The notes below the pieces were generated by a model that did not search any database, was not told the DNA's origin, and was given only the letters and a program-made list of their open reading frames with translations. Shown here piece after piece: positions 8,586 through 18,205 of a stretch of 64,000 nucleotides of DNA. Positions within the stretch are counted from its first letter, which is position 1. Every line of letters begins with the position of its first letter. This DNA is from Aminobacter sp. HY435 (GTDB lineage Bacteria > Pseudomonadota > Alphaproteobacteria > Rhizobiales > Rhizobiaceae), in contig NZ_JANKZL010000003.1 in NCBI RefSeq assembly GCF_027568395.1, positions 248,001 to 312,000 of the forward strand. Reading direction: 5' to 3'. The position numbers were made by a program, and so were the translations under genes.

Positions 8586-9542
8586 ATGCCCTCTTCGTCG
8601 ATCGATCACGCCTTCACCGCGCGGACCAACACCGGCCGCTCGGGTGATCCGACCTATGCAGGGGCCTTGTCCTTCATGCGCCGCAGATTTTCGAAGAACG
8701 TTGCCGGTGCCGACGCGGTCGTCTGGGGCATTCCGTTCGACGCGGCCGTCACCAACCGTCCGGGCGCCCGCTTCGGTCCGCAGGCGATCCGCCGCGCCTC
8801 CGCGATCTTCGACTGTGACCCGCAATATCCGTTCCAGCGCGATCTGTTCGAGGATCTGGCGGTCATAGACTATGGCGACTGCCTGCTCGACAGCGGCAAC
8901 CATCAGAAGACGCCGGGCACGATCGAGCGCGAAGCAGCCAAGATCCTGAAATCTGGCGCATTCCTGCTGACGCTCGGTGGCGATCACTTCGTCACCTGGC
9001 CGGTGCTCAAGGCCCATGCGGCTATCCATGGCCCGATGGCGCTGGTGCAGTTCGACGCTCACCAGGACACATGGCCCGACGACGGCAAGCGCATCGACCA
9101 CGGTTCGTTCGTCGGCCGTGCGGTCAAGGACGGCATCATCGATCCCGACCGTTCGATCCAGATCGGCATCCGCACGCATGCGCCCGATGATTTCGGCATC
9201 AAGATCCTCTACGGCCACGAGGTCGAGGAGATGCGGGCGGCCGATATCGCCTACGCGATCGCCGAGCGCACCGGCGGCAAGAAGACCTATGTGACTTTCG
9301 ACATCGATTGCCTGGATCCGGCATTCGCGCCTGGAACGGGAACGCCCGTGGCCGGCGGCCCCTCGTCGGCCAAGATCCTGTCGGTGCTGCGCCAGATGAC
9401 CCAGATCGACATTGTCGGCGCCGACATCGTCGAGGTTGCACCGGCCTACGACCATGCCGATATTACGGCAATCGCCGGCTCGACGGTGGCGATGCACTAT
9501 CTTGGCCTGCTGGCCGAGCGGAAGGCTCGCGACAAAGCCTGA
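8586..9542 (+). CDS. speB: Agmatinase (ureohydrolase family)
   Basis: A 318-residue binuclear manganese ureohydrolase that probably converts agmatine to putrescine and urea. The metal ligands are all present: LGGDHF (about residue 130), QFDAHQDTW (about residue 155) and FDIDCLDPAFAPGTGTP (about residue 240). The usual DAHxD is kept. The ATG at 8586 is chosen because AAAAGGAG ends 7 bases upstream; a TTG at 8580 overlaps that site. Substrate preference within the agmatinase, guanidinobutyrase and proclavaminate amidinohydrolase group cannot be fixed by reading alone. Confidence 0.88.
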   Translation: MPSSSIDHAFTARTNTGRSGDPTYAGALSFMRRRFSKNVAGADAVVWGIPFDAAVTNRPGARFGPQAIRRASAIFDCDPQYPFQRDLFEDLAVIDYGDCLLDSGNHQKTPGTIEREAAKILKSGAFLLTLGGDHFVTWPVLKAHAAIHGPMALVQFDAHQDTWPDDGKRIDHGSFVGRAVKDGIIDPDRSIQIGIRTHAPDDFGIKILYGHEVEEMRAADIAYAIAERTGGKKTYVTFDIDCLDPAFAPGTGTPVAGGPSSAKILSVLRQMTQIDIVGADIVEVAPAYDHADITAIAGSTVAMHYLGLLAERKARDKA

Positions 9543-9627
9543 GGCACTGAATCAAGAGGCTGCGGACATGAGTCCGAATTTGGCCATAACCACCTGAAAT
9601 AATGATTTTTTCGACGGACGGCAGACA

Positions 9628-10566
9628 ATGAAACCGAAAATCTTCATCGACGGCGAACACGGTACGACGGGCCTCCAAATCCGCACGCGACTCGCTGCCC
9701 GCGACGACCTTGCCGTGCTGTCGATCCCGGAAGCCGAACGCCGCAACGTCGACCTCAGGGCCGAGCGCCTGCACGAGGCGGACGTCGCCATCCTTTGCCT
9801 GCCTGACGACGCGTCCAAGGAAGCGGTGCGTATTCTCGAGGGCAACAACTCGACCCGCGTCATCGACACCTCGACCGCTCATCGCGTCCACCCCGACTGG
9901 GCCTACGGCTTTGCCGAAATGGACGCCGCCCAGCGCCAGCGCATCGCCGACGCGCGGCTGGTCGCCAACCCTGGTTGCTATCCGACAGGCGCGATCTCGC
10001 TGATCCGTCCGCTGGTCGCGGCCGGCACCCTGCCCGCCGACTATCCGGTCAGCGTCAACGCCGTTTCCGGCTATACCGGCGGCGGCAAGCAGATGATCGG
10101 CCAGATGGAGGACGCGTCGCGTCCCGACCACATCGCCGCACCGCATTTCCTCTATGGCCTGCCGTTGATGCACAAGCACGTTGCCGAGATGAAGCAGCAC
10201 GGCCTGCTCGACCGGCGCCCGATCTTCGCACCATCGGTCGGCCGGTTTGCGCAGGGCATGATCGTCCAGGTGCCGCTGCATCTCGCCGACCTCAATGGTT
10301 CAGCGTCGATCGGCGACATCCACGCCACGCTTGCCGCGCATTATGCCGGACAGGACATCGTCGAGGTCGTGCCGCTGGCGCTCAGCGCCAAGCTCGACCG
10401 GCTTGACCCGACCGAGCTCGCTGATACCGACCGCATGAAGCTCTATGTCTTCGGCACCGAAGGCCAGGGCCAGGTCAATCTCGTCGCGCTGCTCGACAAC
10501 CTCGGCAAGGGTGCCTCGGGTGCCGCCGTGCAGAACATGGACCTGATGCTCGGGCTCAAGCACTAA
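9628..10566 (+). CDS. argC: N-acetyl-gamma-glutamyl-phosphate reductase (type 2)
   Basis: A 312-residue NADPH-dependent enzyme of arginine synthesis that reduces N-acetylglutamyl phosphate to the semialdehyde. The nucleotide-binding turn is [13 protein letters not shown] near residue 5, and the catalytic Cys is in [14 protein letters not shown] at about residue 117. The short length and these motifs mark the type 2 form common in alphaproteobacteria. The next gene begins 2 bases after its stop, so they are probably one transcript. Confidence 0.95.
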   Translation: MKPKIFIDGEHGTTGLQIRTRLAARDDLAVLSIPEAERRNVDLRAERLHEADVAILCLPDDASKEAVRILEGNNSTRVIDTSTAHRVHPDWAYGFAEMDAAQRQRIADARLVANPGCYPTGAISLIRPLVAAGTLPADYPVSVNAVSGYTGGGKQMIGQMEDASRPDHIAAPHFLYGLPLMHKHVAEMKQHGLLDRRPIFAPSVGRFAQGMIVQVPLHLADLNGSASIGDIHATLAAHYAGQDIVEVVPLALSAKLDRLDPTELADTDRMKLYVFGTEGQGQVNLVALLDNLGKGASGAAVQNMDLMLGLKH

Positions 10567-10568
10567 AG

Positions 10569-11411
10569 ATGGATCAGGCTGTCTTTCCGGATCTCTGGGA
10601 AGTCAGCGACCCCCAGCTCATTGCCGAGACGTTTTCCAGCCGCATCTGGAAGGTGCGGCTGGCCGACGGCAGCCCGGCCGTGGTCAAGGCGCTCAAGCCA
10701 TTCGACGACGTTGCCGACGAATTGCGCGGCGCGCACTATCTCAGCTGGCGCGACGGCGTCGGCGCCGTGCGGCTGCTCGGTTTCGAGGGGCACAACATGC
10801 TGCTCGAATTTGCCGGCGACCGGCTGCTTGTCGATGACTTGAACGAACATGGCGACCGCCACGCCACCGACATCGCAAACGAGGTGATGGCCAGGCTCTT
10901 TTCGCCGTCCGATGCCCCCCCTCCAGGGGATTTGCAGCCGCTGAAAGAGCGCTTTTCCAGCCTGTTCAAGAAGGCTGGGCAGGATCGCAGCGCTGAGCTG
11001 GAAAGTCCCTATCGGGACGGCGCGGTCATTGCGGAGCGCCTGCTGTCAAATCCGCATGACCTGCGCGTACTGCACGGCGACCTGCATCACGAGAACGTAC
11101 TGCATGGCGATCGCGGCTGGCTGGCGATCGATCCCAAGGGCCTGATCGGCGATCCGGGTTTCGACGCGGCGAACTTCTTCTACAACCCGCTCGATCGCCA
11201 GGCCGATCTCTGTATCCGGCCCGAACGCATCGCCGTCATGGCCGAGCTGTTCGCCGGGACACTGGGGCAGCGCCCCGACACGATCCTCGATCATGCCATC
11301 GCCTGGGGCTGCCTGTCGGCCTCATGGCATGCCGAAGACGGCAACGACCGCGACGAGACCAGCGAACTGGCCGTCGTCGCGGCGGTCCGCGGCGTTCGCG
11401 CTAGGTTCTGA
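10569..11411 (+). CDS. APH(6)/hydroxyurea-resistance-type antibiotic kinase homologue
   Basis: A 280-residue protein of the APH_6_hur family, the group that includes streptomycin 6-phosphotransferases. [20 protein letters not shown] near residue 27 carries the ATP-binding Lys; [15 protein letters not shown] at about residue 177 is the Brenner catalytic loop with Asp and Asn; [21 protein letters not shown] is the magnesium-binding segment. All kinase residues look intact. Being coupled to argC and having host-like composition, it appears to be a native chromosomal gene; activity against streptomycin is possible but unproven. Its end overlaps the convergent ctaA by 11 bases. Confidence 0.85.
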   Translation: MDQAVFPDLWEVSDPQLIAETFSSRIWKVRLADGSPAVVKALKPFDDVADELRGAHYLSWRDGVGAVRLLGFEGHNMLLEFAGDRLLVDDLNEHGDRHATDIANEVMARLFSPSDAPPPGDLQPLKERFSSLFKKAGQDRSAELESPYRDGAVIAERLLSNPHDLRVLHGDLHHENVLHGDRGWLAIDPKGLIGDPGFDAANFFYNPLDRQADLCIRPERIAVMAELFAGTLGQRPDTILDHAIAWGCLSASWHAEDGNDRDETSELAVVAAVRGVRARF

Positions 11412-12495
11412 CCTCAACCGTCGTTTCAAGCGGGTATGCGCCCTTGGCGCCGCGCCAGTGTGCCGTGGCGAAGATCAGCACGATCAGCGCAAAACCCTGA
11501 TGCAGCAGCGCCCAATGCATGTGCGCCTGCGCCAGCAAGGTGCCGACGCCAATGGCCGCCTGGCAGAGGATGAGCCCCAGCAGCAGCCAGGCGCGGCGCG
11601 CATGGGTGGTGCGCGGCGCAATGCGGGTGGTCGAAACGGCATGCCAGAGCGCCGCGACAAGCACCGCACAGGCGAACATGCGGTGGACGAACTGCACCGT
11701 CTTGGGGCTTTCGAAGAAGTTGCGCCAGACCGGCTCGATCAGCAGCAGGTCGCCCGGCACGATGGCGCCGTCCATCAGCGGCCAGGTGTTGTAGCTGAGA
11801 CCCGCATGCAGGCCGGCGACCAGCGCGCCGAGATAGATCTGGAACAGCACCAGCAGCGCCATGACGCCGGCGAAACGCTGGACCCTCCGGTCGGCGGGCG
11901 GCTCGGAATAGGTAGCCAGCCCGCGCGCGATATAGGCAACGGCCATAACGATGATGCAGGCGAAGGTCAGGTGGATCGCCAGCCGATACTGGCTGACGGA
12001 GACACGCTCCGACAGGCCGGACGCGACCATCCACCAGCCGATGAAGCCCTGCAGGCCGCCCAACGCCAGAAGGCCTGCCAGTCGCGGCTTGAGGCGGCGT
12101 TCGAGCCGGCCAGTCACCCAAAAGAAGGCGAGCGGGATGGCGACGAGGAAGCCGACGCCGCGGGCAAGCAGGCGATGCGCCCATTCCCACCAGAAGATGC
12201 CCTTGAACTCGTCAACGGTCATACCCTTGTTGATCTGCTCGTATTGCGGGATCTGCTGGTATTTTTCGAACTCCTCCTGCCATTCGGCCTGGTTGAGTGG
12301 CGGGATGACGCCGTGAATGGGCTTCCATTCGGTGATGGAGAGTCCGGAACCGGTCATGCGGGTGGCGCCGCCGACCATGACGAGCGCAAACAGCACGACC
12401 AGCACGGCGTACAGCCAGATACGAACGGCGGTGCGGTCGCGCCGTTCCTTGTCGCGCAGCGCAATCGGGGCGGCAGTGTTGGTCGTCGCAGACAT
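11401..12495 (-). CDS. ctaA: Heme A synthase (COX15/CtaA)
   Basis: A 364-residue membrane protein with about eight transmembrane helices that oxidises heme O to heme A for aa3-type cytochrome oxidases. Histidines placed as heme ligands occur in [43 protein letters not shown] and [12 protein letters not shown], which gives the paired four-helix layout of the family. [22 protein letters not shown] near residue 45 is diagnostic. The start at 12495 gives a short polar N-terminus before helix 1. It is convergent with the APH-type gene. Confidence 0.94.
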   Translation of the reverse strand: MSATTNTAAPIALRDKERRDRTAVRIWLYAVLVVLFALVMVGGATRMTGSGLSITEWKPIHGVIPPLNQAEWQEEFEKYQQIPQYEQINKGMTVDEFKGIFWWEWAHRLLARGVGFLVAIPLAFFWVTGRLERRLKPRLAGLLALGGLQGFIGWWMVASGLSERVSVSQYRLAIHLTFACIIVMAVAYIARGLATYSEPPADRRVQRFAGVMALLVLFQIYLGALVAGLHAGLSYNTWPLMDGAIVPGDLLLIEPVWRNFFESPKTVQFVHRMFACAVLVAALWHAVSTTRIAPRTTHARRAWLLLGLILCQAAIGVGTLLAQAHMHWALLHQGFALIVLIFATAHWRGAKGAYPLETTVEVRT

Positions 12496-12655
12496 CGGCG
12501 TCTTTCCCGGCTCGTTCGAAACCTGGCGGACAGGTGGACCATAGCAGCTTCGCTGGCAAGTTCGGACCACGCGACACGCAGTCGCGCCGGCAGCCCAGAC
12601 CAGTTGCGCCGGCAGGCGGGAGCGACTATGCCCTTCGCGGACAAAGGATGAAAAT

Positions 12656-12874
12656 ATGCCCGTTCGCCTCAAGAAGCTGATCGGCACCGTGCTTCTGGTG
12701 CTCTTGGTGATCGTCTACGCTCTCGTTGCGACGATGGTTGCGGTGGCGCAGCTGGCCGAATCCAGCGCCGTCGTGCATCTGATCTTCTTCTTCCTCAGCG
12801 GCTTGCTGTGGATCCTGCCGGCGATGTGGATCATCAAATGGATGGTCACGCCGCCGAAGGCGTCCCGCCGCTAG
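12656..12874 (+). CDS. DUF2842 small membrane protein
   Basis: A 72-residue protein with two transmembrane helices (about residues 8-30 and 42-63) and a basic tail. [20 protein letters not shown] and [14 protein letters not shown] match the alphaproteobacterial DUF2842 pattern as I remember it. Function unknown. It is divergent from ctaA and convergent, by 3 bases, with the deacetylase gene. Confidence 0.75.
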   Translation: MPVRLKKLIGTVLLVLLVIVYALVATMVAVAQLAESSAVVHLIFFFLSGLLWILPAMWIIKWMVTPPKASRR

Positions 12875-12877
12875 GCC

Positions 12878-13936
12878 CTACACCGTCACGACGCGGCGGC
12901 CGCGGCTCGCCATGACGGTGGTGGCCCCCGACAGCATCGCCCGCATGGCGCCCAGGTTCTGATGGCGACCGTTGACCGACAGGCGCGGCAGTGCGTGCAG
13001 ATGGCTGGCGTGTTCGGGCCTCACTATGCCGTGCCTTGTGGTGACGGCTGAAAGGAACCCCGCCTCCCGTGCCAGATGCGTTTCGCGCAGGCCTACGGCC
13101 GCGGCATAGCCGTAGGGATAGGCAAAGTGGCGTGGCGCCTGGCCCAGTTCGCCTTCAATCAGGCTGCGCGATCGATACATTTCGCGCATCGCTGCTTCGG
13201 GTGTCAGCCGCTTGAGATTGTAGTGGTGAACCGTGTGCGCGCCGATGGTGGCCAACGGATGATCGGCGACCCGCCTGATTTCGTCCCAGTTCATCAACAG
13301 CTTGCGGCCTGGCTCCGATGCGTCCACGCCGGCTGACAACGCCCACTCGCTCAGCAAAGCGCGCTGGTCCTGCTCCTGAACATGCTCGGTCAAATGCGTG
13401 GACAGGCACTGGAACGCACGCCTGCGCGCCTCCGGTGTCGCGCAATCCAGATGCACCTCGCCGTTCGCGCGCTTCAGCGCCACCGGCTTGCCCGCCTCGA
13501 CAATGGCGTCGACGACCTCCCACCAAAGGTCGACTGCGCCGGAGATGAGACCCGGCGCGACATAGATGGCTATCGGCGCGGCATGGCTTTCCAGCACCGG
13601 CAGCGCCTCGGTGAGATTGTCGCGATAGGCATCGTCGGCGGTAATCGCGGCGAACTGCCCTGCCTTGCCGCCCGCACGGATCCGCGCCACCGCTTCGTCC
13701 ATGGAAACAAAAACATAGCCGAGACGCTTCATCTCGCCGATCAGGACGTCGAGAAATGCCGGTGTGATGCCGAGGTGCCGGTTGGGACCGTCGGGCCGGT
13801 CAGAGGACGCCGTGACGCGATGCAGCATCAAGATAGCGCCGATGCCTCCGACAAGCGGGCGGGCCAATGCTCCAAGGCCGGCGCTGCCGATCAACCGAAA
13901 GGCCAGTTTCCGCGCCCTGTCGGCTGCGTCGATCAT
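12878..13936 (-). CDS. NodB-type polysaccharide deacetylase (HfsH-like)
   Basis: A 352-residue carbohydrate esterase 4 protein. LMLHRVTA near residue 37 opens the domain, AAITADDAYRDNL (about residue 98) is motif 1 with the metal and base Asp pair, and GAHTVHHYNLK (about residue 235) is motif 2 with the two metal His; FAYPYGYAAAVG follows. No signal peptide is seen. It probably removes acetyl groups from an N-acetylated sugar polymer. Its position beside a CelD-like acyltransferase and EPS export genes recalls HfsH of the Caulobacter holdfast system. Start 13936 has AAGGTGAAGGA upstream. Confidence 0.85.
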   Translation of the reverse strand: MIDAADRARKLAFRLIGSAGLGALARPLVGGIGAILMLHRVTASSDRPDGPNRHLGITPAFLDVLIGEMKRLGYVFVSMDEAVARIRAGGKAGQFAAITADDAYRDNLTEALPVLESHAAPIAIYVAPGLISGAVDLWWEVVDAIVEAGKPVALKRANGEVHLDCATPEARRRAFQCLSTHLTEHVQEQDQRALLSEWALSAGVDASEPGRKLLMNWDEIRRVADHPLATIGAHTVHHYNLKRLTPEAAMREMYRSRSLIEGELGQAPRHFAYPYGYAAAVGLRETHLAREAGFLSAVTTRHGIVRPEHASHLHALPRLSVNGRHQNLGAMRAMLSGATTVMASRGRRVVTV

Positions 13937-14016
13937 TCCTTCACCTTTGGCATCTAGGCTCGACCGTATCGGCACGCCTGTGCCCATGCTGATGCTTAGA
14001 CGCCAAGGATTTAAGT

Positions 14017-15228
14017 ATGGTTGACGCTACTGCCGCGAGCGATGGCAGCAGATTGCCCCGGACAGCCGAAGCAACTGCATCGTTCATGCCTGCAGCGACG
14101 GTGCGAGCTGACGCAGCTGCCATTGCCGCCTATCGCCAGTTTGGTGCGCATTCCGTTCACGGCCCCTCGCAAAGCGGCGACTGGGTGTCGACCTGGGCCG
14201 ATGTCGCCGGCGCCGACGCGATCATTGCCACGCTCAGCGCAGAAGGCCGGCCGGTGCTGGCGCTGGCGCTGGAAGTTTGCCGCAAGGGGCCTTTCACCGT
14301 CGCCCGCTTCATCGGCGGCAGCCACGCCAACGGCAACTTTCCCGCAAGCGATGCGCGCTGGCTGGAAACGGCAAGCCATGCCGATGTGCAGGCGCTGCTC
14401 GCCTCGATCAAAAGGGCGCGGCCGGATATCGATCTCGTCGCCTTCGAGCGGCTGCTGTCCGATCTTGATGGGTTGCCCAATCCGCTGCTGAAGCTGCCGT
14501 CTTCGCCGAGCCCCAACGTCGCGCTGGCGGTCAATCTCAACGGCGGATTCGAAGCGGTGCTCGGCCGAACCAGCGGCAAGAAGAAGCGAAAGCGCCATCG
14601 CAGCCAGCAGCGCAAATACGAGGCTGTGGGCGGCCACAAGCGGGTTCTGGCAACAAACGATGCCGACATCGACGCGATGTTCGACGCCTTCTTCGCGATG
14701 AAAAAACAGCGTTTCGGCGCCATGGGCATTACCGACGTCTTCGGCGAGCCGCAAGTTCGCAGGTTCTTCCGCACCCTGTTTTCGACGGCGCTGAAGCAGC
14801 CTGAGCCAGCTTTCGTGCTGCACGGGCTTGAGGTGGGCGGGAAATATCGCGCGGTGACCGGTTCGAGCCGGGTCGGCAGTCGCCTGGTGTGCGAGTTCGG
14901 CGCCATCGCCGATGACGAACTGGCCTATGCCAGCCCCGGTGAGTTCCTGTTCTTCGACAATATCGAAGAGGCATGCAAGCAAGGCTTTGCGGTCTACGAT
15001 TTCAGCGTCGGCGACGAGCCCTACAAGCGCCAATGGTGCGACATCGAAATCCGCCATGCCGATGTATTGGCGCCGCTGACGGCCAAGGGCAGCGCCTATG
15101 CGCTTGCCCTGCGGATGGCCTCCCTGATCAAGAGGGCCATCAAGAACAATGCCGGGCTATGGGCAGTGATGAAGCGGCTGAGGACGGGCGTGCGCGGCAA
15201 GGCCCCGACGCCCGCGGAAGAAGACTGA
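14017..15228 (+). CDS. CelD/BcsL-type GNAT acyltransferase (HfsK-like)
   Basis: A 403-residue protein of the GNAT_acetyltransf_6 (CelD/BcsL) group seen in polysaccharide clusters. The C-terminal half contains the acyl-CoA-binding-type segment SPGEFLFFDNIEEACKQGFAVYDFSVGDEPYKRQWCD (read in parts), with the conserved FSxGDxPYK core. The middle has a basic cluster GKKKRKRHRSQQRKYE. Members acylate cell-envelope sugars or precursors; HfsK of Caulobacter holdfast is one. AAGGA lies upstream of the ATG. It is divergent from the deacetylase and convergent with the Wzz gene. Confidence 0.8.
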   Translation: MVDATAASDGSRLPRTAEATASFMPAATVRADAAAIAAYRQFGAHSVHGPSQSGDWVSTWADVAGADAIIATLSAEGRPVLALALEVCRKGPFTVARFIGGSHANGNFPASDARWLETASHADVQALLASIKRARPDIDLVAFERLLSDLDGLPNPLLKLPSSPSPNVALAVNLNGGFEAVLGRTSGKKKRKRHRSQQRKYEAVGGHKRVLATNDADIDAMFDAFFAMKKQRFGAMGITDVFGEPQVRRFFRTLFSTALKQPEPAFVLHGLEVGGKYRAVTGSSRVGSRLVCEFGAIADDELAYASPGEFLFFDNIEEACKQGFAVYDFSVGDEPYKRQWCDIEIRHADVLAPLTAKGSAYALALRMASLIKRAIKNNAGLWAVMKRLRTGVRGKAPTPAEED

Positions 15229-15232
15229 AAGC

Positions 15233-17434
15233 TCAGGCCGCCGAGCGGGTCGGCTGAGGCGACGTCGGCAGATCGTGGCCGATCGGCGTCACCAACATGA
15301 CGTCGTCATAACCGCCAGCGCGAAGTCCGTCGGCGACATCGACGATCTCCTCGCCATGCTTCAGGAAGCTGACGAGTACCTCCGTGCCGTCGCCGACAAG
15401 ACGCCTGATTTCATTGGCATCGGCCGGACCGCATTCGATGACCACCAGATCATAGGCGGTGGTGAGAGATTCGATGATGATCGGGAGGCGGTCAGCTGCC
15501 CGCATGGCGCGCGCCGGATCGACCGTACCAACAGGCATGACGTCGCACTCGGAATAGTGGTCGGCGCGAATGACGTCAGTGAACTGCGCTTCCGAAGCGA
15601 GCAAATTGGTGATGCCGGGATAGCGGCCGCCATCAAGCATCGGCTGCGAGGCAGCACCGGTTGCGGTAAGGTCGAGCAGCAGGACGCGCAGTCCGACATC
15701 GGCGACCTCGCGCGCCACCAGAACGGCTGTGGCGGCGGCCTCGTCGCCTTCCGGCGAGACGAAGATCGCGCGCGCCGCACCGCTGGTGATCAGCCGCTCT
15801 GCGGCGCGTTCGATGCTGATGCCGGGATAGGTCTGCCCGGACGAAACATCATTGTCGGCAACACCGTCGCGGCGCGCCGGGAGAGCGTCGCGCAGCACCA
15901 GTTCCTCGGGCTCGTCATGCAGGACCGGCTCGTTGGCAACATCCCATGAAGTCTGCGAAGTATCATCCGGCAGCTCCGCCGCGCGTCTTGCGGGCATCGC
16001 GACCTGCGCAACAGGTGCGACCCGCGAACCGGCGGCCGGGCGCATTGCGCGGCCCGAAAACAGTTCCTGCAGCAGCGTCAGGATCGCCATCAGCAACAGC
16101 GACCCGACAAAGGCGGCGCCGACGATCGGCACGACCTTGGGGAAATACGGCTCGGAAGGAACGATGGCGCGCGAAAAGATGCGGGCATCGACCGGCAAAT
16201 AGTTGCGGTCCTGGCGCGAGGCGGCCTCGCGGTAGCGGGTCAGGTAGGATTCGAGCAAGGCCCGCTGGGCGGCAGCCTCGCGCTCCAGCGCACGCAGTTC
16301 GACTTCTTCCTCGGAGGCCCGAGAGGATTCGACCTTCAGCGTGTTCAGGTCTGCCAGAAGCTGCTGTTCGCGCTGGGTCGCGGCCGCAGCCTCGTTGACC
16401 AGCCCGCCCAGCACCTTCTCGGCCTGGTTCCGGATCTGCGCGTTGAGGTCGGCCAGCTGTGAATTCAGCGCCTTGATGCGGGGATGATTGGGAAGCAGGG
16501 TCGTCGAAAGGTCGGCAATGTCGTTGCGCAATTGCACCTGCCGCTCGCGCAGCCGCTGAATCAGCCCCGACGACAAGACTTCCGGAATAGCGTCGAGCGA
16601 TCCGCCGTCCTTGAGGGCCTGGCGGACTGTCTGCGCCGTTGCCTGCGCGGCGGAACGGTTGGCGCGAACGCGTGACAGTTCGCTCGACAGCTCGGAAAGC
16701 TGCTGCGTCGCCAGCACGGAATTGTTCTGACCGACCAGAAGGTCGGACTGCGCGCGGAAGGCCGCAACCTTGGCTTCGGCGTCCTTCACCCGGTTGCTGA
16801 GATCGGCGATCTCGGGCTTGAGCCAATCGATGGCCTCGGTGCTGGATTCAAGCTTGGAGCCACGCTGGAATTCGAGATACGCATCCGCGATGGCATTGGG
16901 TACGGCGGCGGCAAGCTTGGGGTCCTGCGACGAGAACTGGATGCCGATGACGCGCGACTTCTCGACCCTGTAGACGACCAGGCGTTCGCGCATTGCCTTG
17001 AGCACGCGCTCTTCCGGCGGCAACTCGTTCGGATCGCCCTTCAAACCGGCGATCACCAGCAGGCGCGACAGCGCCGACATGTCCGCGGAGGCGTCGAACT
17101 CGGGCAGCGAAGCCAGATCGAGCTTCTTGGCGACCTGCTTGAGGATGTCGGTCGAACCGATGATCTCGACCTGGCTGGTCACCCCCTCCTCGTCGAGCAT
17201 CGGCCGGTCGCTTTCGCCACTGCCGTCGGGCCGTGTGAAAACGGATTCGCGGGTCTCGATGAGGATCTTGGTCTCGGCCCGATAGTGCGGGGTTGCCAGC
17301 GAGGCGAAGACAAAGGCCAGTCCGGTCACCGCGAACACGACAATTGCCAGCCGACGCCAGTTGCTGATGAGGCTGGCGAAGAGCTGGCGAAGATCGACAT
17401 CGACATCACCGGTGTTGGATTGGACGCCTGACAT
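15233..17434 (-). CDS. Wzz/GumC-type polysaccharide copolymerase fused to a degenerate tyrosine-kinase domain
   Basis: A 733-residue inner-membrane protein. A Wzz domain with TM1 at about residues 30-50 is followed by a long periplasmic coiled coil (about 190-410) and TM2 at about 440-460. The C-terminal domain (about 550-720) has the fold of a BY-kinase/ParA-type ATPase but its motifs are broken: the Walker A position reads SPEGDEAAATAVL with no P-loop Lys, the Walker B Asp is Glu in LVVIECGP, and there is no C-terminal Tyr cluster. Walker A' LLLDLTATG keeps its Asp. It likely sets chain length or couples export without kinase activity. GGAGTAGGAA precedes the start. Confidence 0.88.
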   Translation of the reverse strand: MSGVQSNTGDVDVDLRQLFASLISNWRRLAIVVFAVTGLAFVFASLATPHYRAETKILIETRESVFTRPDGSGESDRPMLDEEGVTSQVEIIGSTDILKQVAKKLDLASLPEFDASADMSALSRLLVIAGLKGDPNELPPEERVLKAMRERLVVYRVEKSRVIGIQFSSQDPKLAAAVPNAIADAYLEFQRGSKLESSTEAIDWLKPEIADLSNRVKDAEAKVAAFRAQSDLLVGQNNSVLATQQLSELSSELSRVRANRSAAQATAQTVRQALKDGGSLDAIPEVLSSGLIQRLRERQVQLRNDIADLSTTLLPNHPRIKALNSQLADLNAQIRNQAEKVLGGLVNEAAAATQREQQLLADLNTLKVESSRASEEEVELRALEREAAAQRALLESYLTRYREAASRQDRNYLPVDARIFSRAIVPSEPYFPKVVPIVGAAFVGSLLLMAILTLLQELFSGRAMRPAAGSRVAPVAQVAMPARRAAELPDDTSQTSWDVANEPVLHDEPEELVLRDALPARRDGVADNDVSSGQTYPGISIERAAERLITSGAARAIFVSPEGDEAAATAVLVAREVADVGLRVLLLDLTATGAASQPMLDGGRYPGITNLLASEAQFTDVIRADHYSECDVMPVGTVDPARAMRAADRLPIIIESLTTAYDLVVIECGPADANEIRRLVGDGTEVLVSFLKHGEEIVDVADGLRAGGYDDVMLVTPIGHDLPTSPQPTRSAA

Positions 17435-17632
17435 GCATTCCTACTCCGAGGCTAAGCAGGCGCACGGTAAACAAACATGGTAACCCATGCGTTAACGACG
17501 CCGGGTGCTTGGCGTTGGACCAAGCCAGGCAGCGCAACTTTCCTTTACCGGGCATTAACCCTAACAAGTCGATAACGGTGCCGAACCAGTCGCCTCGCAT
17601 GGCGGCAAGCAGTCGAAGGCGCGTCGCCCGTC

Positions 17633-18199
17633 ATGAAAAGCACCCTTCCCCTTTGTCAGGCGCTTGTCGCCGTCATGCTCGTCGCGTCCGGCTGTTCCAG
17701 CTATCGCCCGGCGCCTGCCGCCTTCCATGAGGCGCTCGACCAGCCGTACAGGCTCGGCGCCGGAGACCAGATCCGCGTCACGGTGTTCGAACAGGAAGGC
17801 CTGACCAACACCTACAGCGTCGATCAGTCCGGCTACATCTCGTTCCCGCTGGTCGGAGCGGTCCCGGCGCGCGGCAACACCACCCAGCAGGTCGAGGCCG
17901 CACTCGCGGCCAAGCTGCGCCAGGGCTATCTGCGCGACCCCGACGTTTCCGTGGAGGTCGACCGCTACCGCCCGATCTTCGTGATGGGCGAGGTCGGCGC
18001 TGCCGGGCAATATTCCTATGTCCCCGGCCTGACCGTGCAAAAAGCCGTGGCGATGGCCGGCGGCTATAGCGCCCGTGCCAACCAGGGCAATGTCGACATC
18101 ACCAGGGACATCAACGGCAAGGTCATGACCGGCCGCGTCGTGACGTCCGACCCACTGCTGCCCGGCGACACCATCTATGTCCGCGAGCGGCTCTTCTAG
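17633..18199 (+). CDS. Wza/GumB-type polysaccharide export lipoprotein
   Basis: A 188-residue outer-membrane export protein. The signal peptide ends in the lipobox LVASGC, with the lipidated Cys at residue 21. The Poly_export domain starts at YRLGAGDQIRVTVFEQEGL (about residue 40) and one SLBB-like domain follows (FVMGEVGAAGQYSYVPGLTVQKAVAMAGGY). It is shorter than Escherichia coli Wza (379) and more like GumB or ExoF-type proteins. It begins the plus-strand run Wza-GT-PGT-Wzy and is divergent from the Wzz gene across 198 bases, which should hold both promoters. Confidence 0.9.
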   Translation: MKSTLPLCQALVAVMLVASGCSSYRPAPAAFHEALDQPYRLGAGDQIRVTVFEQEGLTNTYSVDQSGYISFPLVGAVPARGNTTQQVEAALAAKLRQGYLRDPDVSVEVDRYRPIFVMGEVGAAGQYSYVPGLTVQKAVAMAGGYSARANQGNVDITRDINGKVMTGRVVTSDPLLPGDTIYVRERLF

Positions 18200-18205
18200 C
18201 CCCCG

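Noticed and set aside
17435-17632. CtrA-like words between the Wzz and Wza genes
   Set aside because: TTAAC words occur, but spacing and flanks match the consensus too poorly to list as a site.
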